A stretch of 63,790 bases of DNA from NCBI GenBank assembly GCA_050179115.1, contig JBFXFL010000011.1, positions 1-63,790 on the forward strand, given 5' to 3'. Origin of the DNA: JAGPUQ01 sp050179115. GTDB taxonomy: Bacteria > Pseudomonadota > Gammaproteobacteria > Pseudomonadales > Porticoccaceae. Below the pieces are notes generated by a model. The model saw nothing but the letters and a program-made list of their open reading frames with translations, was not told the origin of the DNA and made no database searches. The first letter of the stretch is position 1. Each line of letters begins with the position of its first letter. Positions 21,170 through 30,956 of this stretch are shown here, in pieces. A program made the position numbers and the translations under genes.

Positions 21170-23218
21170 TCAGCGCTGGCCCCGTTTGAGGGCGCGGATC
21201 AAAAAGCGTGCGGGATTGAGCGCGATCACCAGTTCCCGCGCCAGCGGTCGTGGCCGGCCTTCGATCAGGTCCGCCAGCAAGGCGGCGCACAGGGGCGCGT
21301 GACTGAGTCCCCGTGAGCCGTGGCCGCCGTGGATGAACAATCCCGGCCAGTAGCTGCCGGGATGAGGGATGTCGGCGCGGGCGTCGCGACGCAGGGGCGC
21401 GAAGGTCTCCAGCATCCGGTGTTCGACGGGCGCCGGCCCCACCAGCGGCAGGTAATCCGGGGTAACGCAGCGCAGGCCGGCACGGCCGGAGAGTTGCGCC
21501 GGGTCGGGCGTACCCAGAATTTCGGCGAGGTGGGGATCGGTGGCCTCGAGCTTGGCCAGGTTCTCGCGGTGTCCGTCGCTGCTCACGTCAAGATGGCTCG
21601 CTCCCAGGTTGTAGGTTGCGCCGAAGGTGTGCCGGCCGTCGGCCGCGGGACCGAGATAACCGGCGCCGCAGATCAGGGTGCGAAGTCCTGCGCTCGCCGG
21701 TGTCGCCGGGCAGATGCTGATCTGACCTTGAATGGTCTTGAGCGGTAAATGCCGGGTCTGCTCGAAGCGGGCCAGCTCGGTGGCGTTGGCGAGCACCACG
21801 ACGTCATGGGGGCCGGAGGTTGCGCCGCTGGCATCGCCCAGTTGCCAGCCCTGGGTGCCGTCCCGAATGAGTGCGACGATCTCCGCGCAACGGACCGCGA
21901 TGCGGGGATGTTCGGCCAGGCGCCGGCAGGCCGCCGCCGGATCTATCCAGCCGAGTCCCGGCAGCAACAGGCCACAGTCCGCGGCAAGCGGTACCCCCGC
22001 GACTGCGGTGAGTTGCGGAGCCTCGATCAGGCGCGCGATTTCAGCGGGGTGGCGGGCGGCGATCCGGCGCAGTTGTTCCGCGTGAGCAGCCGTTTCCGGC
22101 AGCAGCAAGACACCGCAGTTGTCGCCGAGTCCGTCCCGCGAGAAGTCCCGGTAATAGTTCTGAGCAAAGAGCAGGGCGGCCAGATTGATGGCACCGAAGG
22201 CGGAGGGCTCCGCGGTCAGGCGTGGATAGAGCACGCCCTGGGGATTGCCCGAGGCGCCGCTGGCGATGGTGGCGCGATCGTACAGGGTTACCTGCCAGCC
22301 GCGCTCCGCCAGCGTGCGGGCACTGGTGCAGCCCGCGATGCCGGCCCCGATGATGGCCGCCGTTCTGGGCGCGGTGCCGTACTCCGCGGCGCCCAGATGC
22401 CAGGGCGCGCCGGCCGGTCGGCGGCGTTGGGGCTGCGGGGCGGCGGTTTCCGCGGGGGCCGGCAACGCCAGAAACTCCCCGCGCAGCATGTCCCGCTTGC
22501 TGCCGTGGCCAGCGACCTTGTCGACCGCAAAGCCGGCGTCGGCCAGGCCGCGGCGCACGCTGCCGGCGGCCGTGAAGGTCGCAAAGCTGGTGCCGGCGTG
22601 GCTGAGTGCGGCGAGTTGCGCGAACAACGCCGGGCTCCACATATCCGGGTTGCGGGCGGGCGCGAAGCCGTCGAGAAACCAGGCGTCGATTGTGGGCGCG
22701 GTGCTGTGGCACACGGCCGGGTGATCCGAGGCGCGCAGCTGATTCAGCATGGCGACGGCATCGCCCAGCAGCAGCGTGAGCTGAATCCGTCCGCCGGCAA
22801 GCACCAGGCGATGGCAGCCGGCAACCGGTGGCGGATAGTCCCGGGCGAGTTCCGTGGCCAGGGCCGCGAAGGCGGGCCATTGCGCCAGGGCGCACTCGAA
22901 ATCCTCGCGCGCCAGTGGGTGTTTTTCCACCGAGACATAGTGCAGCACCGCGGTTTTCGGTGCGCTGGCGAGCCACAGGCTGCCGGCGACAAGAAAGTTG
23001 AGTCCGCTGCCGAACCCGGTTTCGCCGATGACAAATCCCTCGCCTGCGCGCAACGCCTGCCAGCGTTCCGGCAGCTGGTTGCCGGCAATGAACACATGCC
23101 GGGTCTCGCCCAGGCCATCGACGGGTGAATGGTAGATGTCCTCGAAGTGAAGCGAGCGCAGGACGCCGTCACGCCAGATGACGGCCGCCGGAGCTAGGCG
23201 GTCGGGCGGCTCGATCAT
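21170..23218 (-). CDS. mnmC: Bifunctional tRNA mnm5s2U34 biosynthesis protein MnmC
   Basis: A 682-residue fusion of two enzymes finishing the wobble-uridine modification of tRNA. The N-terminal methyltransferase domain (about 1-250) has VIGETGFGSGLNFLVA as SAM motif and DAWFLDGFAPARNPDMW. The C-terminal FAD domain (about 275-660) starts AAIIGAGIAGCTSARTLAERG, a dinucleotide-binding Rossmann motif, and includes GVLYPRL and RCVTPDYLPLVGP. Together they convert cmnm5s2U to nm5s2U and methylate it to mnm5s2U. It is divergent from leuC. No clear ribosome-binding site is seen before the ATG at 23218. Confidence 0.96.
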   Translation of the reverse strand: MIEPPDRLAPAAVIWRDGVLRSLHFEDIYHSPVDGLGETRHVFIAGNQLPERWQALRAGEGFVIGETGFGSGLNFLVAGSLWLASAPKTAVLHYVSVEKHPLAREDFECALAQWPAFAALATELARDYPPPVAGCHRLVLAGGRIQLTLLLGDAVAMLNQLRASDHPAVCHSTAPTIDAWFLDGFAPARNPDMWSPALFAQLAALSHAGTSFATFTAAGSVRRGLADAGFAVDKVAGHGSKRDMLRGEFLALPAPAETAAPQPQRRRPAGAPWHLGAAEYGTAPRTAAIIGAGIAGCTSARTLAERGWQVTLYDRATIASGASGNPQGVLYPRLTAEPSAFGAINLAALLFAQNYYRDFSRDGLGDNCGVLLLPETAAHAEQLRRIAARHPAEIARLIEAPQLTAVAGVPLAADCGLLLPGLGWIDPAAACRRLAEHPRIAVRCAEIVALIRDGTQGWQLGDASGATSGPHDVVVLANATELARFEQTRHLPLKTIQGQISICPATPASAGLRTLICGAGYLGPAADGRHTFGATYNLGASHLDVSSDGHRENLAKLEATDPHLAEILGTPDPAQLSGRAGLRCVTPDYLPLVGPAPVEHRMLETFAPLRRDARADIPHPGSYWPGLFIHGGHGSRGLSHAPLCAALLADLIEGRPRPLARELVIALNPARFLIRALKRGQR

Positions 23219-23331
23219 CCGGGCTGGCGCCTCAAGGTCATTGCGCTGTTACGGAATACGTCCATGCGGAGATGCCAGGGAGTGAAGGTTGAGAATTCTA
23301 CGGTGAAGTCGCAACCGCCAGGGCCATGAAT

Positions 23332-23360
23332 TTGTTTTATGGGCCGGGGATCGCTAGACT
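23332..23360 (+). promoter_or_regulatory. Sigma-70 type promoter of leuCD
   Basis: TTGTTT (23332-23337) and TAGACT (23355-23360) with an exact 17-base spacer lie about 40 bases before the leuC start, in the mnmC-leuC divergent space. No leader peptide or attenuator could be recognised. Confidence 0.55.
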
Positions 23361-23397
23361 TTCCGGCTGTTTTTTGACCCACATGGCGGATGCGGCG

Positions 23398-24837
23398 ATG
23401 GCCGGCAAAACCCTGTACGACAAGCTCTGGGAATCCCATCTGGTGCGGCAGAACGACGATGGCTCGGCGCTGCTCTACATCGACCGCCATCTGCTGCACG
23501 AAGTGACTTCGCCACAGGCGTTCGAGGGCTTGCGGCTGGCGGGGCGCGAGCCCTGGCGCATCGACGCCAATCTGGCCACGCCGGATCACAATGTTCCCAC
23601 CACCAGCGTCGAGCGGCGCGGCGGCATCGCGGCCATTGCCGATGAGGTTTCGCGCATCCAGGTGCAGACGCTGGACGACAACTGCGCGCGCTACGGCATT
23701 TTGCAGTTCGGCATGCACGACGCGCGGCAGGGCATCGTGCATGTCATCGGGCCGGAGCAGGGCGCGACCCTGCCGGGCATGACCGTGGTGTGCGGCGACT
23801 CTCATACGTCCACGCACGGCGCCTTCGGCGCGCTGGCGCACGGCATCGGCACCTCGGAAGTCGAGCATGTGCTCGCCACCCAATGCCTGATCGCCCAGAA
23901 AATGAAGAATTTGCAGGTGCAGGTCGAAGGCGAGCTCGCGCCGGGCGTCACCGCCAAGGATATCGCGCTGGCGGTGATCGGCACCATGGGTACGGCCGGC
24001 GGTACCGGCTATGCGCTCGAATTCGCCGGCAGTGCGATTCGCGCACTGTCCATGGAGGGCCGCATGACGCTCTGCAACATGGCCATCGAGGCCGGTGCCC
24101 GGGTGGGTCTGGTCGCGGTCGACGCCAAGACCATCGACTATGTGAAAGGACGTCTCTTTGCGCCCCGGGGCGCGCAGTGGGAGCAGGCGGTGGCGAACTG
24201 GCGGCAGCTGCATTCCGATGCCGATGCCGTCTTTGACAAGGTGGTGGAGTTGCGCGCAGAAGACGTCAAGCCCCAGGTCAGCTGGGGGACTTCGCCGGAA
24301 ATGGTGGTGGCGGTGGATGCCCGTGTGCCGGACCCGACAGTCGAGCCGGACCCGACCAAACGGGATTCCATCGAGCGGGCTCTCAAGTACATGGGGCTCG
24401 TCGCCAATCAGGCGATCACCGACATCCGGCTGGATCGCATTTTCATCGGGTCCTGCACCAATTCGCGGATCGAGGATCTGCGCGCGGCAGCGGCCGTTGC
24501 GAAGGGCCGCAAGGTGGCTGCGACCGTCAAGCAGGCGCTGGTCGTGCCCGGCTCCGGGCCGGTCAAGGCCCAGGCCGAGCAGGAAGGGCTCGACAGAATC
24601 TTCATCGAAGCCGGATTCGAGTGGCGTGAACCCGGCTGCTCCATGTGCCTGGCCATGAACGCGGATCGTCTCGAAGCCGGCGAGCACTGCGCGTCCACGT
24701 CGAACCGCAACTTTGAAGGCCGGCAGGGCGCCGGTGGCCGCACCCATCTGGTGAGTCCCGCGATGGCGGCGGCCGCCGCGGTGTGCGGGCATTTTGTCGA
24801 CGTCCGGGAATTACTGGGACAGGGGGAGGTGGCATGA
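23398..24837 (+). CDS. leuC: 3-isopropylmalate dehydratase large subunit
   Basis: A 479-residue aconitase-family subunit for leucine synthesis, isomerising 2- to 3-isopropylmalate with LeuD. It begins MAGKTLYDKLWESHLV as in the family, has CGDSHTSTHGAFGALA, and the [4Fe-4S] cysteines in IGSCTNSRIEDL and PGCSMCLAMN. The C-terminus GGRTHLVSPAMAAAAAV is typical. I chose the ATG at 23398; an in-frame ATG five codons earlier (23383) is possible. Its stop overlaps the leuD start by four bases. Confidence 0.97.
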   Translation: MAGKTLYDKLWESHLVRQNDDGSALLYIDRHLLHEVTSPQAFEGLRLAGREPWRIDANLATPDHNVPTTSVERRGGIAAIADEVSRIQVQTLDDNCARYGILQFGMHDARQGIVHVIGPEQGATLPGMTVVCGDSHTSTHGAFGALAHGIGTSEVEHVLATQCLIAQKMKNLQVQVEGELAPGVTAKDIALAVIGTMGTAGGTGYALEFAGSAIRALSMEGRMTLCNMAIEAGARVGLVAVDAKTIDYVKGRLFAPRGAQWEQAVANWRQLHSDADAVFDKVVELRAEDVKPQVSWGTSPEMVVAVDARVPDPTVEPDPTKRDSIERALKYMGLVANQAITDIRLDRIFIGSCTNSRIEDLRAAAAVAKGRKVAATVKQALVVPGSGPVKAQAEQEGLDRIFIEAGFEWREPGCSMCLAMNADRLEAGEHCASTSNRNFEGRQGAGGRTHLVSPAMAAAAAVCGHFVDVRELLGQGEVA

Positions 24838-25478
24838 AAGCTTTTACCCGGCATCAGGGGCTGGTCGCGCCCCTGGATCGTGCCAATGTCGACACCGACC
24901 AGATTATTCCCAAGCAGTTTCTGAAGTCGATTCAGCGCACGGGTTTTGGTCCCAATCTGTTCGATGAATGGCGCTATCTGGATGTGGGGGAGCCGGGACG
25001 GGACAATTCGAAACGTCCCCTGAACCCGGATTTTGTGCTCAATCAGCCGCGCTATCAGGGTGCCAGCGTGTTGCTTGCGCGGGAGAACTTCGGCTGCGGC
25101 TCGTCCCGCGAGCATGCCCCCTGGGCGCTGGAGGAATACGGGTTTCGCGTCCTGATCGCCCCCAGCTACGCCGACATTTTTTATAACAACTGCTTTAAGA
25201 ATGGCTTGTTACCTATTGTTTTATCTGATGATGAAGTCGATGAGCTCTTTCGGCAAGCCACAGTCACCGAGGGTTACCAGCTCACCATAGACCTTGCCGG
25301 CCAGACCGTTACCCGGCCCGACGGCAGGATCTATCACTTCGAGGTGGATGAGTTCCGCAAGCATTGCCTGCTGGAAGGCCTGGACGAGATCGGTCTGACG
25401 CTGGCGCACAGCGACCAGATCCGGGCGTTCGAGGCGCGCCACCGCGCAGCGCATCCCTGGCTGTTTGGCGCGGGTTGA
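24834..25478 (+). CDS. leuD: 3-isopropylmalate dehydratase small subunit
   Basis: A 214-residue swivel-domain partner of LeuC. Conserved blocks are LDRANVDTDQIIPKQFLK (about 15-32), ARENFGCGSSREHAPWAL (about 82) and YADIFYNNCFKNGLLPI. The ATG at 24834 overlaps the leuC stop (ATGA), so the two should be made in equal amounts. In many relatives leuB follows within two genes, but it is absent here. Confidence 0.97.
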   Translation: MKAFTRHQGLVAPLDRANVDTDQIIPKQFLKSIQRTGFGPNLFDEWRYLDVGEPGRDNSKRPLNPDFVLNQPRYQGASVLLARENFGCGSSREHAPWALEEYGFRVLIAPSYADIFYNNCFKNGLLPIVLSDDEVDELFRQATVTEGYQLTIDLAGQTVTRPDGRIYHFEVDEFRKHCLLEGLDEIGLTLAHSDQIRAFEARHRAAHPWLFGAG

Positions 25479-25504
25479 TCAGTGACTGACGGGCAGGGGT
25501 TGGC

Positions 25505-26269
25505 ATGAGTGATCAAAGTCACGCCGAGGCGGTGCGCCGTCAATTCGGCGCCCAGGCCGGTGCCTATCTGAGCAGTGCCGTACACGCCCAGGGTCCCGAA
25601 TTTGCCGAACTGCGCGCTGCCGTCGCGGCGCGCCCGGGAGCGCAGGTGCTGGACCTGGGTTGCGGTGCCGGTCATGTCAGCTATCAGGTCGCGCCCCTTG
25701 CCGGCGCGGTCGTGGCCTACGATCTGGCCCCGGAAATGCTTGCCATCGTCGCAGCTACGGCCCGGGAGCGCGGACTTGGCAACATCACCACTACCCAGGG
25801 TGCCGCGGAACATTTGCCGTTTCCGGACCGGCAGTTCGATCTGGTGTTCAGCCGCTATTCCGCGCACCACTGGAACGACCTGGGTGGCGCGCTGCGCGAA
25901 GTTCACCGGGTGCTGAAACCGGGCGGGCGCGCGGCGTTTGTGGATATTGCCGGTGCCCCCAGACCGTTGCTCGACACCCATCTCCAGACGGTCGAGGTAT
26001 TGCGCGATCCCAGCCATGTGCGCGATTACACCCCGGCGGAATGGTTGCAACTGGTTGCGCAGGCGGGCCTGAAGCCCGAGCGGCACGCGCTCTCGCGCCT
26101 GCGGCTCGAGTTCGCGTCCTGGGTGGCGCGCATGCAGACTCCGGAACCGTTGCGGGTCGCGATCCGCGCGCTGCAGGATGAGGCCAGCAGCGAGGTGCGG
26201 GATTACTTTGCGATCGAGGCGGATGGTTCCTTCAGTGCCGATGTTCTGGTGCTCTGGGCGTCCTGCTGA
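25505..26269 (+). CDS. Class I SAM-dependent methyltransferase (UbiE/YcgJ-like)
   Basis: A 254-residue methyltransferase with motif I VLDLGCGAGHVSYQVA (about 48), YDLAPEMLAIVAATA as the acidic loop, and FDLVFSRYSAHHWNDLGGALREVHRVLKPGG-type motifs II and III (positions about 110-140). It lies 26 bases after leuD, in the place where Pseudomonas has a methyltransferase gene within the leu-asd block. Methyl acceptor unknown. Confidence 0.85.
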   Translation: MSDQSHAEAVRRQFGAQAGAYLSSAVHAQGPEFAELRAAVAARPGAQVLDLGCGAGHVSYQVAPLAGAVVAYDLAPEMLAIVAATARERGLGNITTTQGAAEHLPFPDRQFDLVFSRYSAHHWNDLGGALREVHRVLKPGGRAAFVDIAGAPRPLLDTHLQTVEVLRDPSHVRDYTPAEWLQLVAQAGLKPERHALSRLRLEFASWVARMQTPEPLRVAIRALQDEASSEVRDYFAIEADGSFSADVLVLWASC

Positions 26270-26339
26270 GTGGCCGGTCGGATACCGCATCGGCGCGTTT
26301 CATGATTAATGCAATAGTTGTCGAAACAGGTTTAATTTA

Positions 26340-27446
26340 ATGAAAAATATAGGTTTTGTTGGCTGGCGCGGGATGGTCGGCTCGGTGCTGATGGCGCGCA
26401 TGACGGAGGCGGATGATTTCGCCAGGATCCGGCCCCACTTCTTTACCACATCCCAGGCCGGGCAACCGGGGCCGGACGTCGGCCAGGGCCGAACCACGCT
26501 GCTCGACGCCATGGATATCGACCAGCTGCACGCCATGGACGCCATAGTGACCTGTCAGGGCGGCGATTACACCAAGGCGGTGTTTCCCCGCTTGCAGGCG
26601 ACCGGCTGGAACGGCTACTGGATCGATGCGGCATCCGCATTGCGTATGAACGATGACGCAGTCATCGTGCTGGACCCGGTCAATCGTGGCGTGATCGCGC
26701 AGGCCCTGGATGCCGGTCGGCGCGTATTCGTTGGCGGCAATTGCACCGTGAGTCTGATGCTGATGGGCCTGGGTGGCCTGTTCCAGGCCGGGCTGGTGGA
26801 ATGGGTGTCCGCCATGACCTATCAGGCCGCGTCCGGTGCCGGCGCGCCCAATATGCGCGAACTGCTGGCCCAGATGGGCGCGGCACACGATTCAGTCCGG
26901 GATTTGCTGGCGGATCCGGCCAGCTCCATCATCGACATCGACCGCCGCGTGACCGAAGTACTGCGCGCACCGGGGTTCCCGATAGCGGAGTTCGGCCACC
27001 CGCTTGCCGGCAGTCTGTTGCCCTGGATCGACGTTGAACTCGACAACGGCCAGAGTCGCGAGGAATGGAAAGGGGGCGCCGAGGCCAACAAGATTCTCGG
27101 TCGTCAGGACCATCCGGTGCCCATCGACGGACTCTGCGTCCGCATCGGTGCCATGCGTTGCCACAGCCAGGCACTGACCATCAAGCTGACCCGCGACCTG
27201 TCCATCGCGGAGATTGAGGCGCTGATCGCGGCGGCCAACGACTGGGTGCGCGTCGTGCCCAACCACCGGGAGGACAGTCTGAGGGCATTGACGCCGGCAG
27301 CGGTCACCGGGAAGCTGGAAGTCCCCGTCGGTCGCCTGCGCAAGCTCGCCATGGGCGGCGAGTATCTGACCGCGTTTACCGTCGGCGATCAGTTGCTCTG
27401 GGGCGCCGCAGAGCCGTTGCGGCGGATGCTGCGGCTGGTGCGGTAG
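26340..27446 (+). CDS. asd: Aspartate-semialdehyde dehydrogenase
   Basis: A 368-residue NADP enzyme that reduces aspartyl-phosphate to the semialdehyde for lysine, threonine, methionine and diaminopimelate. The N-terminus NIGFVGWRGMVGSVLM is the gammaproteobacterial type, and the active-site Cys is in VGGNCTVSLMLMGLGGL (about residue 135). Other blocks are QAASGAGAPNMREL and IRIGAMRCHSQALTIKL. The preceding 70 bases are AT-rich and no clear ribosome-binding site is visible before the ATG. Confidence 0.97.
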   Translation: MKNIGFVGWRGMVGSVLMARMTEADDFARIRPHFFTTSQAGQPGPDVGQGRTTLLDAMDIDQLHAMDAIVTCQGGDYTKAVFPRLQATGWNGYWIDAASALRMNDDAVIVLDPVNRGVIAQALDAGRRVFVGGNCTVSLMLMGLGGLFQAGLVEWVSAMTYQAASGAGAPNMRELLAQMGAAHDSVRDLLADPASSIIDIDRRVTEVLRAPGFPIAEFGHPLAGSLLPWIDVELDNGQSREEWKGGAEANKILGRQDHPVPIDGLCVRIGAMRCHSQALTIKLTRDLSIAEIEALIAAANDWVRVVPNHREDSLRALTPAAVTGKLEVPVGRLRKLAMGGEYLTAFTVGDQLLWGAAEPLRRMLRLVR

Positions 27447-27644
27447 TGAGCGGGGTCGGTGCGCGAGCGCCCCACACCGAATTTGAGACCTCGATCTGTT
27501 TTCGGCGGCTTTTTGTGGACGTAAACTGCCAGAACTGGAATTATGATAACTAATATCTGGTTAGCGAGCGATTTTGGTGTAAATATTCAACAGCTAGGCT
27601 GATTGCTCTTGGGACGATGGGACAACATGCAGGAAGGTGCGAAC

Positions 27645-30038
27645 ATGGCTTCACGGACATCAAGATACTCCCTGGGACTGTTGGCCCTGTTGGCGGCGCA
27701 GTGGGCCTCGGCGGTTGGTTTGGGGGAAATCACGCTGCGGTCGGCGATGAATGAGCCGCTGCGCGCGGAGATAGCCCTGCTCAGCGTAGGAGACCTCAAC
27801 GAATCCCAAATAGCGACAAAGTTGGCGTCGCCGGAGGATTTTCAGCGCGCAGGAGTCGAACGCGAATTTCAGCTCGCTGATCTCCGCTTCAAGGTTGACT
27901 TGTCGAGCCCTGCCAAGCCGGTGATCCGGGTGTCTTCACAGCGCCCAATGAAGGAGCCCTACCTCAATTTTCTGCTGGAATTGCGCTGGACCTCCGGCCG
28001 CTTGCTCCGCGAATACACACTGCTCCTGGATCTGCCGACCTTTGCGGGAGTACCGCCTGCGGGAAAGACTGCTGCCGCGGCGCCCACCGCGGCAGTTAAC
28101 CCTCGCTCCGAAGCCCCCGCCTCTGAGTCGCCCCGGCGGTTGCCGGCGCATGGCGCGGCGCGAGCCTCTGCCCGAACATCGGCGCCAGCGAACGGCAGCT
28201 ACCGGGTGCAGGCTGGCGACACCCTGTGGGGAATTGCGGCGCGTAATCAGCCCCAGGGTGTCACCGTACAGCAGGCGATGCAGGCGATACTGGCGGCCAA
28301 TCCCGACGCATTCATTCGCGCGAATCCCAATCTGATCCGGCGCGACGCCGTGTTGAACCTGCCCGATGCCGCGGCCATGGCCGCAGTCGACCAACGCCTC
28401 GCCGTGAGCCAATTGCGTGCTGCCCAGCCGGTTGCCGATCGAGTCATCGAGTCGCGTGCCAGGACTGCTGAAAAATCGAGTCCCGGCAGTGAGAACGGTG
28501 AACTGCGTCTTGCCGGCGGCGCCAGCAGCGCCGGTGCCGGCTCTGCTGCCATGGGCGGCGGTGGCCGGGAATCCGGAGATACGGCGGATGCATCGCGCAC
28601 CGATATGGGTTCAGCCCTGGAAGAAAAAGACCGGATCGAACGCGAAAACGCCGAACTGAGAGCGCGGGTTGCGAGCCTCGAAGAACAGCTGAAAACCGCG
28701 TCCCGCCTCGTTGAAATCAGCGACCCGGCGTTGGCGGCATTGCAAAAAGGCGGTATGCAGGAGACGTCGGACACCGCCGCTGCCGACACCGGGAAATCAG
28801 CCGATGCTGGCGAAGCGGGCTCGGTGACGCCGGTTGCGGAAGCGCCATTGTCCGGAGCGCCGGCCGAGTCGGCGCCAAATGCCGCAGCGGGCACGCTTGC
28901 CGGCCAAACCGATGACGCGGCTCCGGCATCGCCTGCGCCGGATGCGAGTACCGCTGCACCTGAGACAGTAACCGCCGGTGGTGGTGATACGGTCGCGCCC
29001 GCGGCTCCGCCCGCCGACCAAAGTCCTCTGGATACCGTCGCCAAACTGCGCCCCTGGCTGGTGCCGGCGCTGGGGCTCACTGGAATTCTGCTGCTGGTAG
29101 CCATGGGCCTTGCGGCCTTGCGTGGTCGTGCCACACAACAGCACGGACTGCGACTGCCGGGCGAGCTTGAAGCCAAGGGAGCGCGTACCGCCGCGTTTGA
29201 CCGTGATCTGACGGCGCCTGTTGCCCTCGACCACGAGGATTTGTTGCCGACGGAGGCGAGCTTCAACGAAGGTCCGGACCAGATTCTGGAAGAGGTCGAT
29301 GTCTGCCTGTCGTTCGGTAATGAACAGCAGGCGAGTGAACTGCTGACCGGAGCTTTGGCGCGTTATCCAAGGCATTCCGGATTGCATCTCAAGATGCTCG
29401 GACTCCTGGCACAACAAGGCGACCGGCTCGGCTTCGAGGCGGCTCTTCCGAAGCTTGAGGCCCTCGATGATCCCGGTGCCACCGAGTCCGCCAACGCGCT
29501 GCGGCGGGAATTGCAGGAGCGTGAGGCAGCGCTGGCTCCCGTTGTTTCGGTTGCAACCGCACCGGTTGCAGTCGCGGCGAATCCGGCTGAGGTTGCTCCG
29601 GTAGACGATGGGTCCTCCGTGGTAGCGGAAAATCGGGATTTCGATCTGGATCTGGATCTCGATCTGGACATGCCAGACGCGTCACCGGCCGGTGCAGCAG
29701 CGACCGAGACGCAGGCGGAAGTGCCCGGTGAGCTCGAGGATTTTGAGCTTGACTTGCTGGACAACGACTTGCTGGACAACGAGCTGACGAATTCGGGCCA
29801 GGACCTTGTCGAACCGCCGGTCGCAGCGACCGCCGAATCCTGGCAGGCCACTTCTCTGGATGGCGATCTGGATCTGTTCGAGCCCGGGCAGGAAATGGCC
29901 ACCCAGATCGAACTGGCGGAAGCCTATGTCGATATGGGGGACGCGGAAGGCGCGCGGGAAATCCTCGATTACGTGCTTCAGGGCGGCGATGAGGAGCAGA
30001 AGGAATCTGCACGACAGTTGCTCGCCAGACTCGGGTAG
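27645..30038 (+). CDS. fimV: FimV-like LysM-domain polar/pilus assembly protein
   Basis: A 797-residue inner-membrane protein resembling FimV, which helps type IV pilus and secretion assembly and polar organisation. It has a signal peptide (LGLLALLAAQWASAVGLGE), the FimV N-terminal domain (LRSAMNEPLRAEIALLSV), a LysM domain (YRVQAGDTLWGIA to LPDAAA, about residues 185-250), a coiled coil (ERENAELRARVASLEEQL), a membrane helix (LVPALGLTGILLLVAMG) and the FimV C-terminal motif (AEAYVDMGDAEGAREILDYV). The acidic cytoplasmic part has DLDLDLDLDMPD and LLDNDLLDNEL repeats. The ATG at 27645 has AGGAAGG seven bases upstream. Confidence 0.92.
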   Translation: MASRTSRYSLGLLALLAAQWASAVGLGEITLRSAMNEPLRAEIALLSVGDLNESQIATKLASPEDFQRAGVEREFQLADLRFKVDLSSPAKPVIRVSSQRPMKEPYLNFLLELRWTSGRLLREYTLLLDLPTFAGVPPAGKTAAAAPTAAVNPRSEAPASESPRRLPAHGAARASARTSAPANGSYRVQAGDTLWGIAARNQPQGVTVQQAMQAILAANPDAFIRANPNLIRRDAVLNLPDAAAMAAVDQRLAVSQLRAAQPVADRVIESRARTAEKSSPGSENGELRLAGGASSAGAGSAAMGGGGRESGDTADASRTDMGSALEEKDRIERENAELRARVASLEEQLKTASRLVEISDPALAALQKGGMQETSDTAAADTGKSADAGEAGSVTPVAEAPLSGAPAESAPNAAAGTLAGQTDDAAPASPAPDASTAAPETVTAGGGDTVAPAAPPADQSPLDTVAKLRPWLVPALGLTGILLLVAMGLAALRGRATQQHGLRLPGELEAKGARTAAFDRDLTAPVALDHEDLLPTEASFNEGPDQILEEVDVCLSFGNEQQASELLTGALARYPRHSGLHLKMLGLLAQQGDRLGFEAALPKLEALDDPGATESANALRRELQEREAALAPVVSVATAPVAVAANPAEVAPVDDGSSVVAENRDFDLDLDLDLDMPDASPAGAAATETQAEVPGELEDFELDLLDNDLLDNELTNSGQDLVEPPVAATAESWQATSLDGDLDLFEPGQEMATQIELAEAYVDMGDAEGAREILDYVLQGGDEEQKESARQLLARLG

Positions 30039-30041
30039 CGG

Positions 30042-30956
30042 GTGAGTGCGTCGACCCCCTGGGAGTACCGCGGTAACTGCCGGGTTCCCGAGGGATGCGA
30101 GTTGCCCGCGGGTCTGCACCGGGTGGCCGCCGTGGTCGAATACGACGGCAGTCGCTTTTGCGGCTGGCAGCGCCAGACGCACTGCGCCAGTGTGCAGCAG
30201 GAGGTCGAAACTGCACTGTCCCGGATTGCCGACGCGCCGGTCACGGTGTCCTGTGCCGGGCGCACCGATACCGGGGTTCACGCCACTGCCCAGGTAATTC
30301 ACTTCGACACCGGCGCACGACGTGCGCCGCACAACTGGCTGCTCGGCGCCAATGCGCAGCTTCCCCGTTCCATTCGATTGCAGTGGGCGCAGGACGTCGA
30401 TGCGGGTTTTCACGCGCGTTTCAGCGCCCTGGCGCGTACGTACCGCTACGTCATTCATAACTCCGACCGCGATCCGGCGCTGCTGCGTGACCAGGTTGGC
30501 CGCGAGCGCCGACCGCTGGACGTGCGCGCCATGGAATCGGCCGGACAGTTATTGCTTGGCGAGCGCGATTTCAGCGCCTTTCGCGGCGCCGGCTGTCAGT
30601 CGCAATCACCCAGGCGCAATCTGATCGCGCTGCATTTGTGGTCGCAAGCGCAATTCGTCATTATCGAAATCACGGCGAACGCATTTTTGCTGCACATGGT
30701 GCGCAATATCGTCGGCGCCTTGTGCGCGGTAGGGCGCGGCGAACGCCCGCCACAGTGGATTGCCGAGCTGCTCGCATCCCGCGATCGTTCCGCCGGCGAA
30801 GCGACGGCGGCACCGACGGGTCTTTATCTGGTCGGTGTGCACTATCCGCCGCGCTTCGCGGTCCCGGCCCTGATGGGCGGGCCGTGCTTTGTGGCGGGTA
30901 CGGCGCTATTGTCACAGGTGAACGTGTTGGCGCAGCGTCGGGAGGCGCACTGGTGA
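30042..30956 (+). CDS. truA: tRNA pseudouridine synthase A
   Basis: A 304-residue enzyme making pseudouridine at tRNA positions 38-40. The catalytic Asp is in CAGRTDTGVHATAQVIHF (about 70), with EYDGSRFCGWQRQ near the N-terminus and FLLHMVRNIVGALCAVG near the C-terminus. The GTG at 30042 lies three bases after the fimV stop; the first 25 residues are not conserved and the true start may be a little later. Its stop overlaps the GTG of trpF. Confidence 0.95.
   Translation: MSASTPWEYRGNCRVPEGCELPAGLHRVAAVVEYDGSRFCGWQRQTHCASVQQEVETALSRIADAPVTVSCAGRTDTGVHATAQVIHFDTGARRAPHNWLLGANAQLPRSIRLQWAQDVDAGFHARFSALARTYRYVIHNSDRDPALLRDQVGRERRPLDVRAMESAGQLLLGERDFSAFRGAGCQSQSPRRNLIALHLWSQAQFVIIEITANAFLLHMVRNIVGALCAVGRGERPPQWIAELLASRDRSAGEATAAPTGLYLVGVHYPPRFAVPALMGGPCFVAGTALLSQVNVLAQRREAHW

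Noticed and set aside
27501..27560. A fimV promoter around TATGAT at 27542
   Set aside because: The -10-like box is good, but no -35 at 16-18 bases upstream is visible.
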